From Pseudomonadota bacterium (lineage in GTDB: Bacteria; Pseudomonadota; Gammaproteobacteria; Competibacterales; Competibacteraceae): DNA of 64,000 bases. Location of the stretch: positions 1 through 64,000 of the forward strand of contig JAUPTV010000149.1 of the NCBI GenBank assembly GCA_030917925.1. The letters are read 5' to 3'. The notes under the pieces are model-generated. The model searched no databases. It saw only the letters and a program-made list of their open reading frames with translations, and was not told the origin of the DNA. A program made the translations under genes and the position numbers. Shown in pieces: positions 19,801 through 29,255 of the stretch. The number at the start of each line of letters is the position of its first letter. The first letter of the stretch is position 1.

Positions 19801-21507
19801 CTTTACCTCCAGCCGTTTGTGAGTCCCGCCGCTTTTCAAATCCAGCAGGTTGGGACGCGGGCCGATGAACGAGACCAGCGACATCACCAGTTCTTCGCGG
19901 ATCGGGTCAATCGGCGGGTTGGTGACCTGGGCGAATTTCTGCTTGAAATAGTCAGCCAGCAGTTTGGGGCGATTGGACAGCACCGCAGGCGGGGTGTCGC
20001 GGCCCATGGAACCAATCGGGTCTTCGCTGCTGATGGCCATGGGCGTCAGAAAGGCGCGCACGTCTTCCTGGGTATAGCCAAAGGCTTGCTGGCGATGCAA
20101 CAGGGTCTGCGGGTCGGGAGCCATGGGGCCGACTTCCGACGGCAAATCTTTCAAATGAATCTGCGTGGCGTCCAGCCAGGTCTGGTAGGGATGGGCGGAA
20201 GCGAGTTGATCCTTGATCTCGCTGTCGTCGATGATTCGTCCCTGCTCCAGATCGATCAGCAACATCTTGCCGGGTTGCAGCCGCCATTTTTTGACAATCT
20301 TCTCTTCGGGGATTGACAGCACGCCGCTTTCTGAGGCGAGAATCACCTGGTCATCGTCGGTTACCAGATAGCGGGCCGGACGCAGGCCATTGCGGTCAAG
20401 AGTGGCACCAATATAGCGCCCGTCGGTGAAGGCGACAGCGGCGGGACCATCCCAGGGTTCCATCAAAGCCGCGTGATATTCGTAGAAGGCGCGCCGGTTG
20501 GCGTCCATCAACGGGTTGTCGGACCAGGCTTCCGGGATCAGCATCATCATGGCATGAGGCAGGGAGTAGCCGCCAGCCAGCAACAGTTCCAGCGCATTGT
20601 CGAGGGTGGCGGAATCGGACGCGCCATCGCCGATCAAGGGCCATAATTTTTCCAGATCTGCGCCGAGCAGTTTGGACGCCATGTTATGCCGGCGGGCCAG
20701 CATCCAGTTGATATTGCCGCGCAGCGTGTTGATTTCGCCGTTATGGCACAGGTAGCGGAACGGATGCGCCAGCGCCCAGGAAGGAAATGTGTTGGTGGAG
20801 AAGCGCTGATGCACCAAAGCCAGCGCCGATTCCATCCGGGGGTCGCGCAATTCCGGGTAGTAGACGCCGATATTCCGGGCCAGAATCATGCCCTTGTAGA
20901 TGATCGTGCGGGCGGACAGGGAGGCCATGTAGAACTGTTCGCGACCGAGCAACTCGCGGTCCCAGATGGCGTGATGGGCTACTTTGCGGATGACGAACAG
21001 TTTACGCTCGAAGGCGTTGGTATCGGGGCAATTCGTACCGCGTTTGATGAAGGCCTGGCGAATAACCGGCTCGGAGGAGCGGACGCTGCGGCCCAGACAG
21101 GAGTTATCCGTGGCCACGTCGCGCCAGCCCAGCAGAATCTGTCCTTCGGCGGCGATGGCCTGCTCCAGGGCCGCCTCACTCTGGGCGCGGGCGTGTTGAT
21201 CGCGGGGCAGGAAGACCATCCCGACCGCGTAATCGCCAGGCGGCGGCAGTTCGATGCCCAGTTCGGCACATTCGGCGCGCAGGAATCCGTCGGGAATCTG
21301 GATCAGGACGCCTGCGCCGTCGCCAGCCAGTGGGTCAGCGCCAACCGCGCCGCGATGACTCAGATTAGCGAGGATTTCCAGACCCTGGCGGATCGGCTGA
21401 TGGCTTTTGCGGTTTTTGATATCAACGACGAAGCCGATGCCGCAGGCGTCATGTTCATTACGCGGGTCGTAGAGACCCTCGGCAGGGGGCAGGCAGGCAA
21501 TGCTCAT
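16858..21507 (-). CDS. gltB: Glutamate synthase (NADPH) large subunit
   Basis: 1549-residue alpha subunit that makes two glutamate from 2-oxoglutarate and glutamine. The N-terminal Ntn amidotransferase nucleophile is Cys22 in [11 protein letters not shown], later than usual, implying a short propeptide removed at maturation. The FMN/synthase domain contains [20 protein letters not shown], and the 3Fe-4S region lies at [20 protein letters not shown]. The C-terminal beta-helix has repeated G-x-x-G turns ([35 protein letters not shown]). Length is typical. Short CTTTAACCTTTAA-like repeats occur just upstream and just downstream of the gene. Confidence 0.97.
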   Translation of the reverse strand: MSIACLPPAEGLYDPRNEHDACGIGFVVDIKNRKSHQPIRQGLEILANLSHRGAVGADPLAGDGAGVLIQIPDGFLRAECAELGIELPPPGDYAVGMVFLPRDQHARAQSEAALEQAIAAEGQILLGWRDVATDNSCLGRSVRSSEPVIRQAFIKRGTNCPDTNAFERKLFVIRKVAHHAIWDRELLGREQFYMASLSARTIIYKGMILARNIGVYYPELRDPRMESALALVHQRFSTNTFPSWALAHPFRYLCHNGEINTLRGNINWMLARRHNMASKLLGADLEKLWPLIGDGASDSATLDNALELLLAGGYSLPHAMMMLIPEAWSDNPLMDANRRAFYEYHAALMEPWDGPAAVAFTDGRYIGATLDRNGLRPARYLVTDDDQVILASESGVLSIPEEKIVKKWRLQPGKMLLIDLEQGRIIDDSEIKDQLASAHPYQTWLDATQIHLKDLPSEVGPMAPDPQTLLHRQQAFGYTQEDVRAFLTPMAISSEDPIGSMGRDTPPAVLSNRPKLLADYFKQKFAQVTNPPIDPIREELVMSLVSFIGPRPNLLDLKSGGTHKRLEVKRPILDNIDLERIRRIEYHVDRAFRTATLSICYPVERGAEGMARALEDLCREAADVVRQGENILILSDRAMDADHIAIPALLATAAVHHHLIRTGLRTEVGLVVETGEAKRVHDFCLLAGYGAEAINPWLAFDTISSSLPHLTPRMTEVEAHEHYTKAISKGILKVMSKMGISTYQSYCGAQIFEAVGLASEFIDHYFTGTQGVIEGIGLGEVAQETVRRHRQAFGDAPIYRHHLDVGGELAYRLRGEEHAWTPETIALLQHAVRSGDYEQFKVYSRTMNDQRDHLRNLRGLFEFRFANDPLSLDEVEPASDIVRRLATGAMSFGSISWEAHTTLAIAMNRMGAKSNTGEGGEDPVRYTPLDNGDSTRSAIKQVASGRFGVTAEYLVNADILQIKMAQGAKPGEGGQLPGHKVNDWIAKVRHSTPGVGLISPPPHHDIYSIEDLAQLIFDLKNVNPKALISVKLVSEIGVGTVAAGVAKAHADHVTISGEDGGTGASPITSIQNAGSPWEIGLAETHQTLVRNLLRGRIAVQVDGGLRTGRDIIIGALLGADEFGFGTGALIAAGCIMMRKCHLNTCPVGVATQDEELRKRFPGQPAHVINFFTFLIEEVRELMAQLGFRTFDEMIGRTDKLDMRRAIHHWKARGLDFSRLLATPPADPGVAVYHCEEQNHGLDGALDHQLIDQARPALDAGQAVRIETPICNTDRTTGAMLSGQVARRYGHAGLPDDTIHIHLTGTAGQSFGAFLARGVTLDLTGQANDYVGKGLSGGRIIITPSPVSRLCAEENIIVGNTVLYGAIAGECYFRGVAGERFGVRNSGALAVVEGTGDHGCEYMTGGVVVVLGATGRNFAAGMSGGVAYVLDEDGHFALRANKAMVALEALSDQEDTLKVHVLHDDWSGLANAELPEAGLRYDAQRLQILVARHAVYTGSELAKRVLEHWRELLPKFVKVMPLDYRRALQDLRQQQAKACIIPAEQASVAA

Positions 21508-21940
21508 AAACGGCGTTCCTCAAAATTTAAGGCTAGATGCTAAAGATTAAAGGTTAAAAGCCGAAGGTTAAAGGCTTAAAGCGCAGGGCGAGCGGTTTTT
21601 TGGCGGTAAGCCTTGAATCTTGAGCCAGGTATAGCAGCGTCGCCGGCGTTGTCGAACCGACCGGCCAGCGACGAAAGGGGCAATCGAAGACCACACAACG
21701 CACATTCCACCGCGCCGCTGGCAGACGCCACATGCTGTCAGCCAAACACTGACAGTAAATTCAGACAACTTCCGATACACACTGCTTTTTCATTAAGGTA
21801 AGTTGTCGTTGCTGTTTTGTAGAGCTGCATTTGAATAACGCCCGTGCCGGCTTGCATCCTGACACCCCATCACTTTTTGCCGGAATCCCACACGGGCATT
21901 TTTTTGCTACCGTGGACTTTCACCAGCGAGAAATCCCATT
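21508..21940. other. Intergenic region between gltB and recombinase
   Basis: 433 bases without a convincing gene. The left part has repeated TTAAAGGTTAAA-like motifs next to the gltB start. The right part carries a plus-strand terminator-like structure. Small open frames here lack family features. Confidence 0.5.
21840..21905 (+). terminator. Orphan plus-strand terminator-like stem with T-run
   Basis: GCCCGTG (21840-21846) pairs with CACGGGC (21891-21897), with an inner CCGGC/GCCGG pair and a seven-T run directly after. No annotated plus-strand gene lies upstream, so it may end an unannotated small RNA starting in the 21750-21830 region, or be a relic. The opposite strand has no T-run, so it does not serve the recombinase gene. 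Confidence 0.35.
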
Positions 21941-23110
21941 TCATTCCTTAAGCCGATGACGCTCCATCGCCTCATGCCAATCCTTCTCTTCAGCGTGTAA
22001 ATACAGGCCCGTCGTGTCAATCCGGGCATGGCGGGCGTTGCGCTGCAAGAATTGCAGGTCGATGCCCGCATCCGCTTGGTGAGTAATACTGGTATGGCGG
22101 AACCAGTGCGTTGATGCTTTCCGCAACTTGCCCGCCTGATACGGATCGGTCGGTTCCAACCGTGTCGCTGCCTTGGCCACCAAGTCCTTGATGATTCGGT
22201 AAATCATGTTGTCGCCAATCCCGCCGGTGCCTTTGAGGTTCATAATCAACGGGGTGGATTCTTCCGGAGCGGGCAGGGCGGGGAGACCGTAGAAGCGGCG
22301 ATAATCGCTCAGGGCATCGAGCATGTCCTGATTGACCGGCACCCGGGCTTCCTTGCGGCCCTTGCCAATCACTTGCCACCACCAGCGCCCGCGCACCCGG
22401 ACAAAACTGCCCATGGTGTGTTCAGCCACTTCGCTGACCCGGGGACCCATCAGATAAAGCAGGGCCACCAGATAGCGGGCGCGAGTGTAGTGCTGATGAT
22501 CCCGTTCGGTGTCACGAGGCAGTGCTTCCACCGCATCCAGCAAGGCTTGCCATTGATCGTGTTCCAGAAACCGCTCGACTTGGCGCAAAGGTTGTGCGCT
22601 GTGGACGCGCCGCCGAGCCAGTGACAGGGGATTGCCCGCTAAATAACCGGCCTTGACCAGATAGCTGAACAGGGAATTGATAATCAACATCGCCTGTTTG
22701 CGGCTGGTAGGTTGCAGCGGACCTAGAAACGGCCGCCACCGACCATCAAGGCGGGGAACGCGGGGTCCGCACCAGCGATCATGCGGTTGGGGATTGGCCA
22801 GGAAGGTTTCGTAGAGGATGCAATCTTCGCGGGTCAGGCTGGATAGCGGCTTGTCACGCTCCAGCAAGGCCCATAACAACAGACGCTCAGCTTCCTTGCG
22901 ATAATTGCGCAAGGTTTGCGGCGAATCATGGAACTCCGCCAGCCAGACGCGCACCGCGTCGAGGTCGTTATTGGCGGCGAGCTGACAAACCACCTCCGGG
23001 CCAGCGCGATTGCCACCAGTGCGACCGTCCAACACGTCCAGAGTCCGCAGGCGTTCCAGGGGAACAGGGTAGGGGAGGGAGATCGTCGGGGAGAGAGTGG
23101 TGCTGCTCAT
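21941..23110 (-). CDS. Tyrosine recombinase/integrase family protein
   Basis: 389 residues. An N-terminal SAM-like core-binding domain (LRNYRKEAERLLLWALLERD) precedes the catalytic domain. Catalytic residues visible are Arg in YLMGPRVSEVAEH, Lys in VIGKGRKEARVPV, His and Arg in HWFRHTSITHQA, the second His region ARHARIDTTGLYLH and the Tyr in GLYLH. The usual LGH is replaced by ARH. It resembles XerC/D-like integrases of mobile elements or chromosomal paralogues. No tRNA or clear attachment site is adjacent. Confidence 0.85.
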   Translation of the reverse strand: MSSTTLSPTISLPYPVPLERLRTLDVLDGRTGGNRAGPEVVCQLAANNDLDAVRVWLAEFHDSPQTLRNYRKEAERLLLWALLERDKPLSSLTREDCILYETFLANPQPHDRWCGPRVPRLDGRWRPFLGPLQPTSRKQAMLIINSLFSYLVKAGYLAGNPLSLARRRVHSAQPLRQVERFLEHDQWQALLDAVEALPRDTERDHQHYTRARYLVALLYLMGPRVSEVAEHTMGSFVRVRGRWWWQVIGKGRKEARVPVNQDMLDALSDYRRFYGLPALPAPEESTPLIMNLKGTGGIGDNMIYRIIKDLVAKAATRLEPTDPYQAGKLRKASTHWFRHTSITHQADAGIDLQFLQRNARHARIDTTGLYLHAEEKDWHEAMERHRLKE

Positions 23111-23257
23111 TGGGGAATCGGCATTCTCGCAGATGGGGGTTTAATCGCCTATGATTAGGCCAGTGCAGCCTGCCTTGGGTATGCTGTAGACAGTATAAAT
23201 CAGGGGTGAGTAGCCAGTCGCTAACTCATCACGCACTACGAATCACTGGAGAATGTG

Positions 23258-25894
23258 ATGGCGGCGATTGATGCACAGGTGAGTACGGGGCTGGTCGGTC
23301 TGGATCGGGTGTTCCGGGGCATCATGGCGGGCGATAATATCGTCTGGCAGGTCGATAGTATTGAGGATTATCGGCCCTTGGTCGAGCCATTTTGTCGATA
23401 TGCCGTTGAGAAGGGCCGCAAACTGGTGTACTTCCATTTTGGTCGCCACGCGGCGCTGGTGTTGGAAGGACCGGGGGTCGAGGTGCGTGTGCTGGACCCT
23501 GGCGAAGGGTTCGAGCCGTTTCTGGCGGCGATTCACCAGACCATCGAACAGACCGGACGTGGCGCTTACTATGTGTTCGATGGCCTGTCCGATCTGGTGG
23601 CGGACTGGTATAGCGACGAAATGCTCGGCAATTTCTTCATGCTGACTTGCCCCTATCTGTATGACCTGGAAACAGTGGCGTATTTCGCGCTGCTGCGCGG
23701 CCAACATTCCTTCCATGCGACCGGGCCAATTCTCGACACGACCCAATTATTCAATGACGTCTATCGCCATCAGGGCGAATTGTATGTGCGGCCACTGAAG
23801 GTCCAGCAACGCTATTCACCGACCATGTATCAACTGCATGTGTGGCGCGGCGAGGAATTTACACCAGTTACGGACAGCATCACGATTTCCCAAATCCTGA
23901 CCATATTTCCCTGGTCCGGATTGAAGGCCAACGATCCCCGGCTGGATATCTGGAATCGCACGTTCCTGGAAGCCGAGGAAGTCGTCGCGGCGGAACGCGA
24001 CCATGCCCATGTGGCCGATCTGGCCCGCGATTTACTGCAACATACGCTGCGGATGACGGTGTCGCGGGATGAGCGGGTGATGCGACTGGCCGAACAGTAT
24101 TTAACGTTGAGCGATGTGCTGGCGATTAAGCAGCGAATGATCGGCACCGGACTGATTGGCGGTAAAACGGTGGGCGTGCTGCTGGCGCGGGCGATTTTGA
24201 AGCGCACTCACTCGCGCTGGAACGAGTTGCTGGAAATCCATGATTCGTTCTTCATTGGTTCGGATGTGTTCTACAGCTATCTAGTGCGCAACGGCTGTTG
24301 GTGGGTGCGCGAGAAGCAGAAACATCCGGCGACCTTTCTGGATGGGGCAGAGACGGCGCGGCGGCGCATTCTGCGCGGTGATTTTCCCGACCATATCCTT
24401 AAGTCGTTCTCGGACATGCTGGATTACTTTGGCCAGTCGCCGATTATCGTGCGTTCCAGCAGCTTGCTGGAGGACAACTTCGGTAACGCCTTTGCCGGCA
24501 AATATGACAGCGTGTTCTGCGTCAATCAGGGGCCGCGCGAGAAGCGGCTGGAAGATTTATTGTCGGCGGTGCGCACCATCTACGCCAGCACGATGAGCGA
24601 GCGGGCGCTGATGTACCGGGCGCGGCGGGGAATTCTCGACCGGGATGAGCAGATGGGCTTGCTGGTGCAGCGGGTGTCCGGTTCGCAGCAGGGCCATTTG
24701 TTCTATCCGCATATTGCCGGGGTGGGGCTGTCGTTTAATCCGTATGTCTGGAGCGAACAGATTGATCCAGCAGCCGGGATGGTGCGGCTAGTGCTAGGTT
24801 TGGGGACGCGGGCGGTGGATCGGTCGGATGATGATTACACGCGGGTGGTGTCCTTGAGCGATCCGGAGCGGCGGCCGGAGAGCCACTTCGAGAGTGTGCG
24901 TCAGTATGCGCAGAAGCGTATCGACGTCCTGGATCTGGAGGATAACCAACTGACAACCAGGCAGTTCGCCGATATTGCCCAACTGAGCCAGAATCTGCCG
25001 CTGGCCATGGTGGCGTCGATGGATGACGAACTGGAGCAACGGGCGCGGGAACGCGGGACGAAAGATGTCTTCCCGTGGGTGCTGACCTTCGAATATCTGT
25101 TGCGGAATACGCCGTTCGTGGCCGACATGCGGGACATGTTGAAAACGCTGCAGCAAGCCTATGATTATCCGGTGGATGTCGAATTTACCGCCAATTTCAT
25201 CGACGATCTGCATTACCGGATCGATCTGGTGCAATGTCGGCCCTTCCAGGTGCGCGAGGCCGGTACAATTCCCAATCCGCCAGCGCATATCCCGCCCGAG
25301 CGGCTGGTCATGGAGGCGCATGGTGCGGTGATCGGCCATAGCCGCATTGGCATTATCGACCGGCTGGTTTATGTCGTTCCTGATGTTTATAGCCAGTTGC
25401 CGCTGAACGACCGGCATAAAATCGCCCGACTGGTCGGACAGATTACGCGGTTGCGCGAGTCTGGATCGACGAAAACGATGCTGCTGATCGGGCCAGGGCG
25501 TTGGGGAACCACGTCGCCGGAACTGGGTGTCCCGGTGCAGTTCACGGAAATTAATAACGCGGCGGTGTTGTGTGAGATGGTGGCCATGCACGATGGACTG
25601 GTGCCGGATGTGTCGCTGGGAACGCACTTTTTTAGCGATCTGGTGGAAACCGATATTCTGTATCTGGCGATTTTCCCGCAGCGGCAGGATAACCAGTTGA
25701 ATGAAGTGTTCTTCGATCAGCAACCCAACCGGTTAGCGGAATTGTTGCCGAATGCTGCCGAGTGGGCGGACTGTGTGCGGGTGATTGACCTGCCCAATGA
25801 TCAGTGCCAGGCCGTGCTGCGATTGAACGCGAATACATTGAAGCAGAATGTGTTCTGCTATCTCGATGCCTTCAGCGGCATATCAGGGTCGTAA
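23258..25894 (+). CDS. PEP synthase-like ATP-grasp protein with KaiC/RecA-like N-terminal domain
   Basis: 878 residues. The first ~240 resemble a KaiC/RecA-like fold (STGLVGLDRVFRGIMAGDNI, YYVFDGLSDLVADWYSDEML) but lack a usable Walker A lysine. Residues ~300-700 form a PPDK/PEP-synthase N-terminal ATP-grasp domain: GLIGGKTVGVLLARAIL, SPIIVRSSSLLEDNFGNAFA and QMGLLVQRVSGSQQG. The phosphohistidine swivelling domain and C-terminal TIM barrel of true PEP synthase are absent, so it is not a complete PpsA. I chose the ATG at 23258, seven bases after GGAGA. It may phosphorylate or sense an unknown substrate; a partner protein could supply the missing domains. Confidence 0.78.
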   Translation: MAAIDAQVSTGLVGLDRVFRGIMAGDNIVWQVDSIEDYRPLVEPFCRYAVEKGRKLVYFHFGRHAALVLEGPGVEVRVLDPGEGFEPFLAAIHQTIEQTGRGAYYVFDGLSDLVADWYSDEMLGNFFMLTCPYLYDLETVAYFALLRGQHSFHATGPILDTTQLFNDVYRHQGELYVRPLKVQQRYSPTMYQLHVWRGEEFTPVTDSITISQILTIFPWSGLKANDPRLDIWNRTFLEAEEVVAAERDHAHVADLARDLLQHTLRMTVSRDERVMRLAEQYLTLSDVLAIKQRMIGTGLIGGKTVGVLLARAILKRTHSRWNELLEIHDSFFIGSDVFYSYLVRNGCWWVREKQKHPATFLDGAETARRRILRGDFPDHILKSFSDMLDYFGQSPIIVRSSSLLEDNFGNAFAGKYDSVFCVNQGPREKRLEDLLSAVRTIYASTMSERALMYRARRGILDRDEQMGLLVQRVSGSQQGHLFYPHIAGVGLSFNPYVWSEQIDPAAGMVRLVLGLGTRAVDRSDDDYTRVVSLSDPERRPESHFESVRQYAQKRIDVLDLEDNQLTTRQFADIAQLSQNLPLAMVASMDDELEQRARERGTKDVFPWVLTFEYLLRNTPFVADMRDMLKTLQQAYDYPVDVEFTANFIDDLHYRIDLVQCRPFQVREAGTIPNPPAHIPPERLVMEAHGAVIGHSRIGIIDRLVYVVPDVYSQLPLNDRHKIARLVGQITRLRESGSTKTMLLIGPGRWGTTSPELGVPVQFTEINNAAVLCEMVAMHDGLVPDVSLGTHFFSDLVETDILYLAIFPQRQDNQLNEVFFDQQPNRLAELLPNAAEWADCVRVIDLPNDQCQAVLRLNANTLKQNVFCYLDAFSGISGS

Positions 25895-25924
25895 CCCGCC
25901 ATGAACCCCGCGCAGCGCCAAATC

Positions 25925-27157
25925 TCAGTGATCAGCGCTGGTTGACAGATCTGTTGGCACAGCAGGCGCGTTCGGTAATAATGCGAAGAATCGTTGCTCT
26001 ATCTGGGCTACGAACTGGTCGAAGTCCGCGAAATCAGATAATGAAAGATCGGTATAAACGTAACCGCGCTCTCGATTTTTCTGGTGGGCGTCAAGTTCAT
26101 CGAGACTGGCCAGGAAGTCAGGCGAGGGAGCCAATCCTAGCCTGGCGTAGATGACTTCTACCGTCTCCCGAATGTGTGTGAACAGGTATGCGTAAGAAAC
26201 CGGAATTTGCTGTTCGCTGGGGATGATGTTTCGGCACAGATCGACGAGTCGCAAGCTATCGCATTGCATTCTTTCGATAAAAGCCTCGGTCCATCCGGGA
26301 ATAGTGGTTGGGTCGATGCCGGTTTTGGAAGCTGTCGAGGCGCGCATCAACTCAAACAGCGAACCCATATAGTGGGCCGCGTTGCGTACCACCACGATAA
26401 ACCTGGCATCAGGATACAGGGCCAGCAATTCCGGGAACTTCGAGTGGCTGGTCACCTCTTTAGATAGATAGAAGGCATGGGGGCGATTGCGCAAGTAGGC
26501 GATCTTGCGGATGACCTGAAGATGGGTGTGGAGCATACGCTGGCGAACCGGTGCCGGGAGTTCCCGAAATTTGTCGACCAGTGGCAGAATTTCCGGGTAC
26601 GGGAACCGCAGGAAGAGGAAGAAATGATGAAGAAACCGTTCTTCGAAGAAGATCCCGTCCTCTTCCCAGTCTGCCATGGTGTTCGGGTGCATCCGCGCCG
26701 CCTGCCTTCCAATTTCGGTATCAGGCCAGTAATTGCGCTGCAGCAGATGCTGGGCGAACCGCGTAGCATTGAGGATTTTCTGCACGGTGAGGAAGGGATA
26801 GCGCCATTCGATATGGCGGATGGCGAAGAAAGTTCGGTCGTCGGCGGCAAGCGTCCGATGCAATAGCGTAGTACCGCTGCGTGGTTGGCCAATGATGAAT
26901 ATGGGATGTACTGGCGTCTGTCGATAGACTGGGAAAAAAAGCTCGTCGAGATACCAGAACAGCGTGTAAAATGGCGCAAATAGTGCATAACGAGTCAGAA
27001 ATAGTGCTTGCTTGCGCCTGGTCCGCCAGGGAATGCCTTGATGAGTGGCGTGAAGAACGCTACGCCACAGGAGGCGGTAGGTGGGCCAGTAGGGGAAAGG
27101 GGCTAGGATAGCGGTGAGAAAACCGACAATGATGAAGGCGGCTAAAAGAAGCTTCAT
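25925..27157 (-). CDS. Sulfotransferase family protein, membrane-anchored
   Basis: 410 residues. The N-terminal membrane anchor is MKLLLAAFIIVGFLTAILAP. PAPS 5'-phosphosulfate loop is FIIGQPRSGTTLLHRTLAAD and the 3'-phosphate site is FIVVVRNAAHYMGSLFELMR. These are hallmarks of PF13469/PF00685 sulfotransferases that move sulfate from PAPS to hydroxyl or amino groups. The ATG at 27157 is preferred because of a GGAAG ribosome site; an upstream in-frame start at 27295 adds a basic, unlikely segment. It is divergent from the TPR gene that leads into the NRPS locus, so it may or may not tailor that product. Confidence 0.82.
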   Translation of the reverse strand: MKLLLAAFIIVGFLTAILAPFPYWPTYRLLWRSVLHATHQGIPWRTRRKQALFLTRYALFAPFYTLFWYLDELFFPVYRQTPVHPIFIIGQPRSGTTLLHRTLAADDRTFFAIRHIEWRYPFLTVQKILNATRFAQHLLQRNYWPDTEIGRQAARMHPNTMADWEEDGIFFEERFLHHFFLFLRFPYPEILPLVDKFRELPAPVRQRMLHTHLQVIRKIAYLRNRPHAFYLSKEVTSHSKFPELLALYPDARFIVVVRNAAHYMGSLFELMRASTASKTGIDPTTIPGWTEAFIERMQCDSLRLVDLCRNIIPSEQQIPVSYAYLFTHIRETVEVIYARLGLAPSPDFLASLDELDAHQKNRERGYVYTDLSLSDFADFDQFVAQIEQRFFALLPNAPAVPTDLSTSADH

Positions 27158-27228
27158 GGCATTTCTTCCGGTGAATCGCCAACACCCGGCGGGATGCGCC
27201 AGAGGTCCAGCGAGTGTTTGGCGCGACC

Positions 27229-27250
27229 TTGCCCCGCAAGTTCGGGGCAA
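27229..27250. repeat. Perfect 8-bp inverted repeat in divergent intergenic region
   Basis: TTGCCCCG and CGGGGCAA flank a 6-base loop. The site lies upstream of the sulfotransferase start and could be an operator or an mRNA leader stem. No T-run follows. Confidence 0.35.
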
Positions 27251-27300
27251 AGGGGATACTGTATGGCAGTGGTTGAACTGGACTCGCAACCGCAATTAAC

Positions 27301-27342
27301 GATATACTTTATAGCTTAATTATAAATTATGCCAAGTATATC
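27301..27342. promoter_or_regulatory. Candidate operator: 9-bp inverted repeat before TPR gene
   Basis: GATATACTT (27301-27309) and AAGTATATC (27334-27342) are exact inverted copies separated by a 24-base AT-rich stretch, 33 bases upstream of the TPR gene start and between divergent genes. The spacing suits a dimeric regulator covering the promoter. The regulator is unknown. Confidence 0.4.
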
Positions 27343-27374
27343 CAAACTATTTAATCTTATCAGAGGAGTAAGCT

Positions 27375-28574
27375 ATGTCGCGGTGGAATGCCAAGGTCAA
27401 AGGAGCAAGCCCGGAATCGAGTCCGGAACGCCGCCCTGGCTTGCAATCCGGGCAACGACCTGCGCCGGTTAGCGCCGGTTTGGCCAGGGATCTGAAGGCA
27501 GCAATGGAAGGCGCACAGGAACTGATGAAAGCCGAGCGTTTTGACGAAGCACTAAAGGCGTATGAGGCCATCCTGGAAAAACATCCAGAAGCAGTCCCTG
27601 CTTATGTTGGTATAGGTAATATTCATGCCAGATCAGGTGATTATAACGGTGCTCTGGAGTATTACGCAGGAGCATTGCATATTCAGAAGGATTTTCCACC
27701 GGCACTCATTATGTCAGGCAATGTCTATGTCAAGCAGGGACTTCTTGATAAAGCGCTTGAAAAGTACAAGGAAGCCTTGGAAGTTAATCCGGGGCTGAAT
27801 ATTGCTCAATTGAGCGTAAGCCGCATCTACGCCAAGCTGGGCAAATTTAATGAAGCAATCGATGGCCTCAACCAGGCGTTGAAACATAATCCACAACTGG
27901 AAGAAGCTCGCTTGATACTGGCATCTATTTATCAGCGTATGGGTGATACTGATGCGGCTTTGAAAGAGTTGAGTGGGGTGGTAGCGCGTGCGCCCGATTT
28001 GCCACAAGCACAATTTCAGTATGCGCGGCTGCTGGTCGCATGCCGGGAGTTCAAACAGGCTATTGATGTATGCAAGAAAGCTATTGATGCCAAACCTGAC
28101 AGCGCTTTTCTGCATCAGTTGCTTGGTCGCGCTTATCGAGGCGTCGGTGAGTATGAACTGGCCTTGCGTGAGCATGTAAAGGCGCTGGACATTAATCCAG
28201 ACATGCAGATTGCAAAGGTCGGCATGGCCAGGGCTAATATAGAGCGCGGTAATTTTGTTGATGCCAAAAAATTATTGATTAGCATGACAAAGGGGATTAA
28301 GAACACGGGATTGGCACATCGATTGCTGGGCGATATTTTAATCCAGGAAGGCGCTTACCCAGAAGCTGTTGCAGAATTTCAAGCGGCGGTCCTCCATAGC
28401 AAGCAGTTGGTTGAAGCTCATCCGCATCTTCTGACTGTTCAAGCGGTTGACGGAGATGATCGGAAAACCGCTGAGGCTTACCAACGAGCTTTCGCGAAGA
28501 TTGACATCGACAGTACGTCTGACTTCGAAAATAGCAATGCAGATTCCGGTAATAATGGAGATTATCCAGTGTAA
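27375..28574 (+). CDS. TPR-repeat protein upstream of the NRPS locus
   Basis: 399 residues. After a disordered, proline-rich start, residues ~40-370 form about nine tetratricopeptide repeats, for example [60 protein letters not shown] and [20 protein letters not shown]. The C-terminus is acidic and Asn/Ser-rich. TPRs mediate protein-protein contact; no enzyme domain is visible. It is followed 119 bases later by panD and is probably part of the same locus. No signal peptide is seen. Confidence 0.85.
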   Translation: MSRWNAKVKGASPESSPERRPGLQSGQRPAPVSAGLARDLKAAMEGAQELMKAERFDEALKAYEAILEKHPEAVPAYVGIGNIHARSGDYNGALEYYAGALHIQKDFPPALIMSGNVYVKQGLLDKALEKYKEALEVNPGLNIAQLSVSRIYAKLGKFNEAIDGLNQALKHNPQLEEARLILASIYQRMGDTDAALKELSGVVARAPDLPQAQFQYARLLVACREFKQAIDVCKKAIDAKPDSAFLHQLLGRAYRGVGEYELALREHVKALDINPDMQIAKVGMARANIERGNFVDAKKLLISMTKGIKNTGLAHRLLGDILIQEGAYPEAVAEFQAAVLHSKQLVEAHPHLLTVQAVDGDDRKTAEAYQRAFAKIDIDSTSDFENSNADSGNNGDYPV

Positions 28575-28693
28575 AACCTTGGTTATTGTCTGTATTCTAT
28601 CTCCCTTTCACCCAGATCATTTTATTGCTCAGTCTGAAATCCATATTGAGCTTGTTTTACTTTGAAATCTTTGAATTTTTTTTGGAGTCTGCC

Positions 28694-29086
28694 ATGAAGC
28701 GTATTTTTCTCAATTCCAAGATCCACAGAGCTGTCGTAACAGGGGCAAATCTTAACTATGTTGGTTCCATATCTATTGATGGGCAGTTGTTGAAAGAATC
28801 GAATATTCTACCCTTCGAAAAAGTGTCGGTTGTTAATCTTAACAATGGACAACGATGGGAAACTTATGCTATTGCAGGCAAGCCTGGCAGTGGCGCTATT
28901 GAACTCAATGGCGGCGGTGCGCGACTGGTTAGTGTGGGTGATATAATTATTATTATGACTTATATTGAAATTGATGAACCGATCCCGGAATCCTGGAGAC
29001 CCCGTTTGGTTATGCTGAATGAGGAAAATAAGATTTCCGAAATTTTAGAAATGGATATTCATGGTTATTCTTTTCCACGTTCCTAG
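28694..29086 (+). CDS. panD: Aspartate 1-decarboxylase PanD
   Basis: 130-residue pyruvoyl enzyme making beta-alanine from L-aspartate. The self-cleavage site is Gly24-Ser25 in [11 protein letters not shown], exactly the conserved position. Other signatures are [12 protein letters not shown] and [20 protein letters not shown] (N-G-A-A/G-A-like). The ATG at 28694 has GGAG six bases upstream; a longer frame from 28586 is hydrophobic and unlikely. panC and panB are not adjacent. Its place before an NRPS whose first adenylation domain has a beta-alanine-type pocket suggests a pathway-dedicated copy. Two terminators follow. Confidence 0.93.
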   Translation: MKRIFLNSKIHRAVVTGANLNYVGSISIDGQLLKESNILPFEKVSVVNLNNGQRWETYAIAGKPGSGAIELNGGGARLVSVGDIIIIMTYIEIDEPIPESWRPRLVMLNEENKISEILEMDIHGYSFPRS

Positions 29087-29111
29087 TTCCTGAAAGTCTC
29101 TAGCTGAAAAC

Positions 29112-29132
29112 CCCATTGTATAATGGGTTTTT
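29112..29132 (+). terminator. Terminator hairpin 1 after panD
   Basis: CCCATT/AATGGG stem with a four-base loop and TTTTT, 26 bases past the panD stop. Confidence 0.7.
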
Positions 29133-29146
29133 CCCGCCGCTCAAAT

Positions 29147-29176
29147 GCCGACTTTGTGTTGCAAGTCGGCTTTTTT
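29147..29176 (+). terminator. Terminator hairpin 2 after panD
   Basis: GCCGACTT pairs with AAGTCGGC around a 7-base loop and is followed by six Ts. This is a strong intrinsic terminator. With the preceding hairpin it should insulate panD from the NRPS, so the NRPS likely has its own promoter in 29177-29255. Confidence 0.85.
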
Positions 29177-29255
29177 GGCGTAAGCATTCGCCTTTGCGCA
29201 GCTGCTTGTGCGATCCTCAATTTGTTCAAAAGATTTTATAGCAGGTTAATTTGTC

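Noticed and set aside
21554-21745. A 63-codon minus-strand frame between gltB and the recombinase
   Set aside because: Composition is biased by the repeated TTAAAGG motifs and no family feature or ribosome site is visible.
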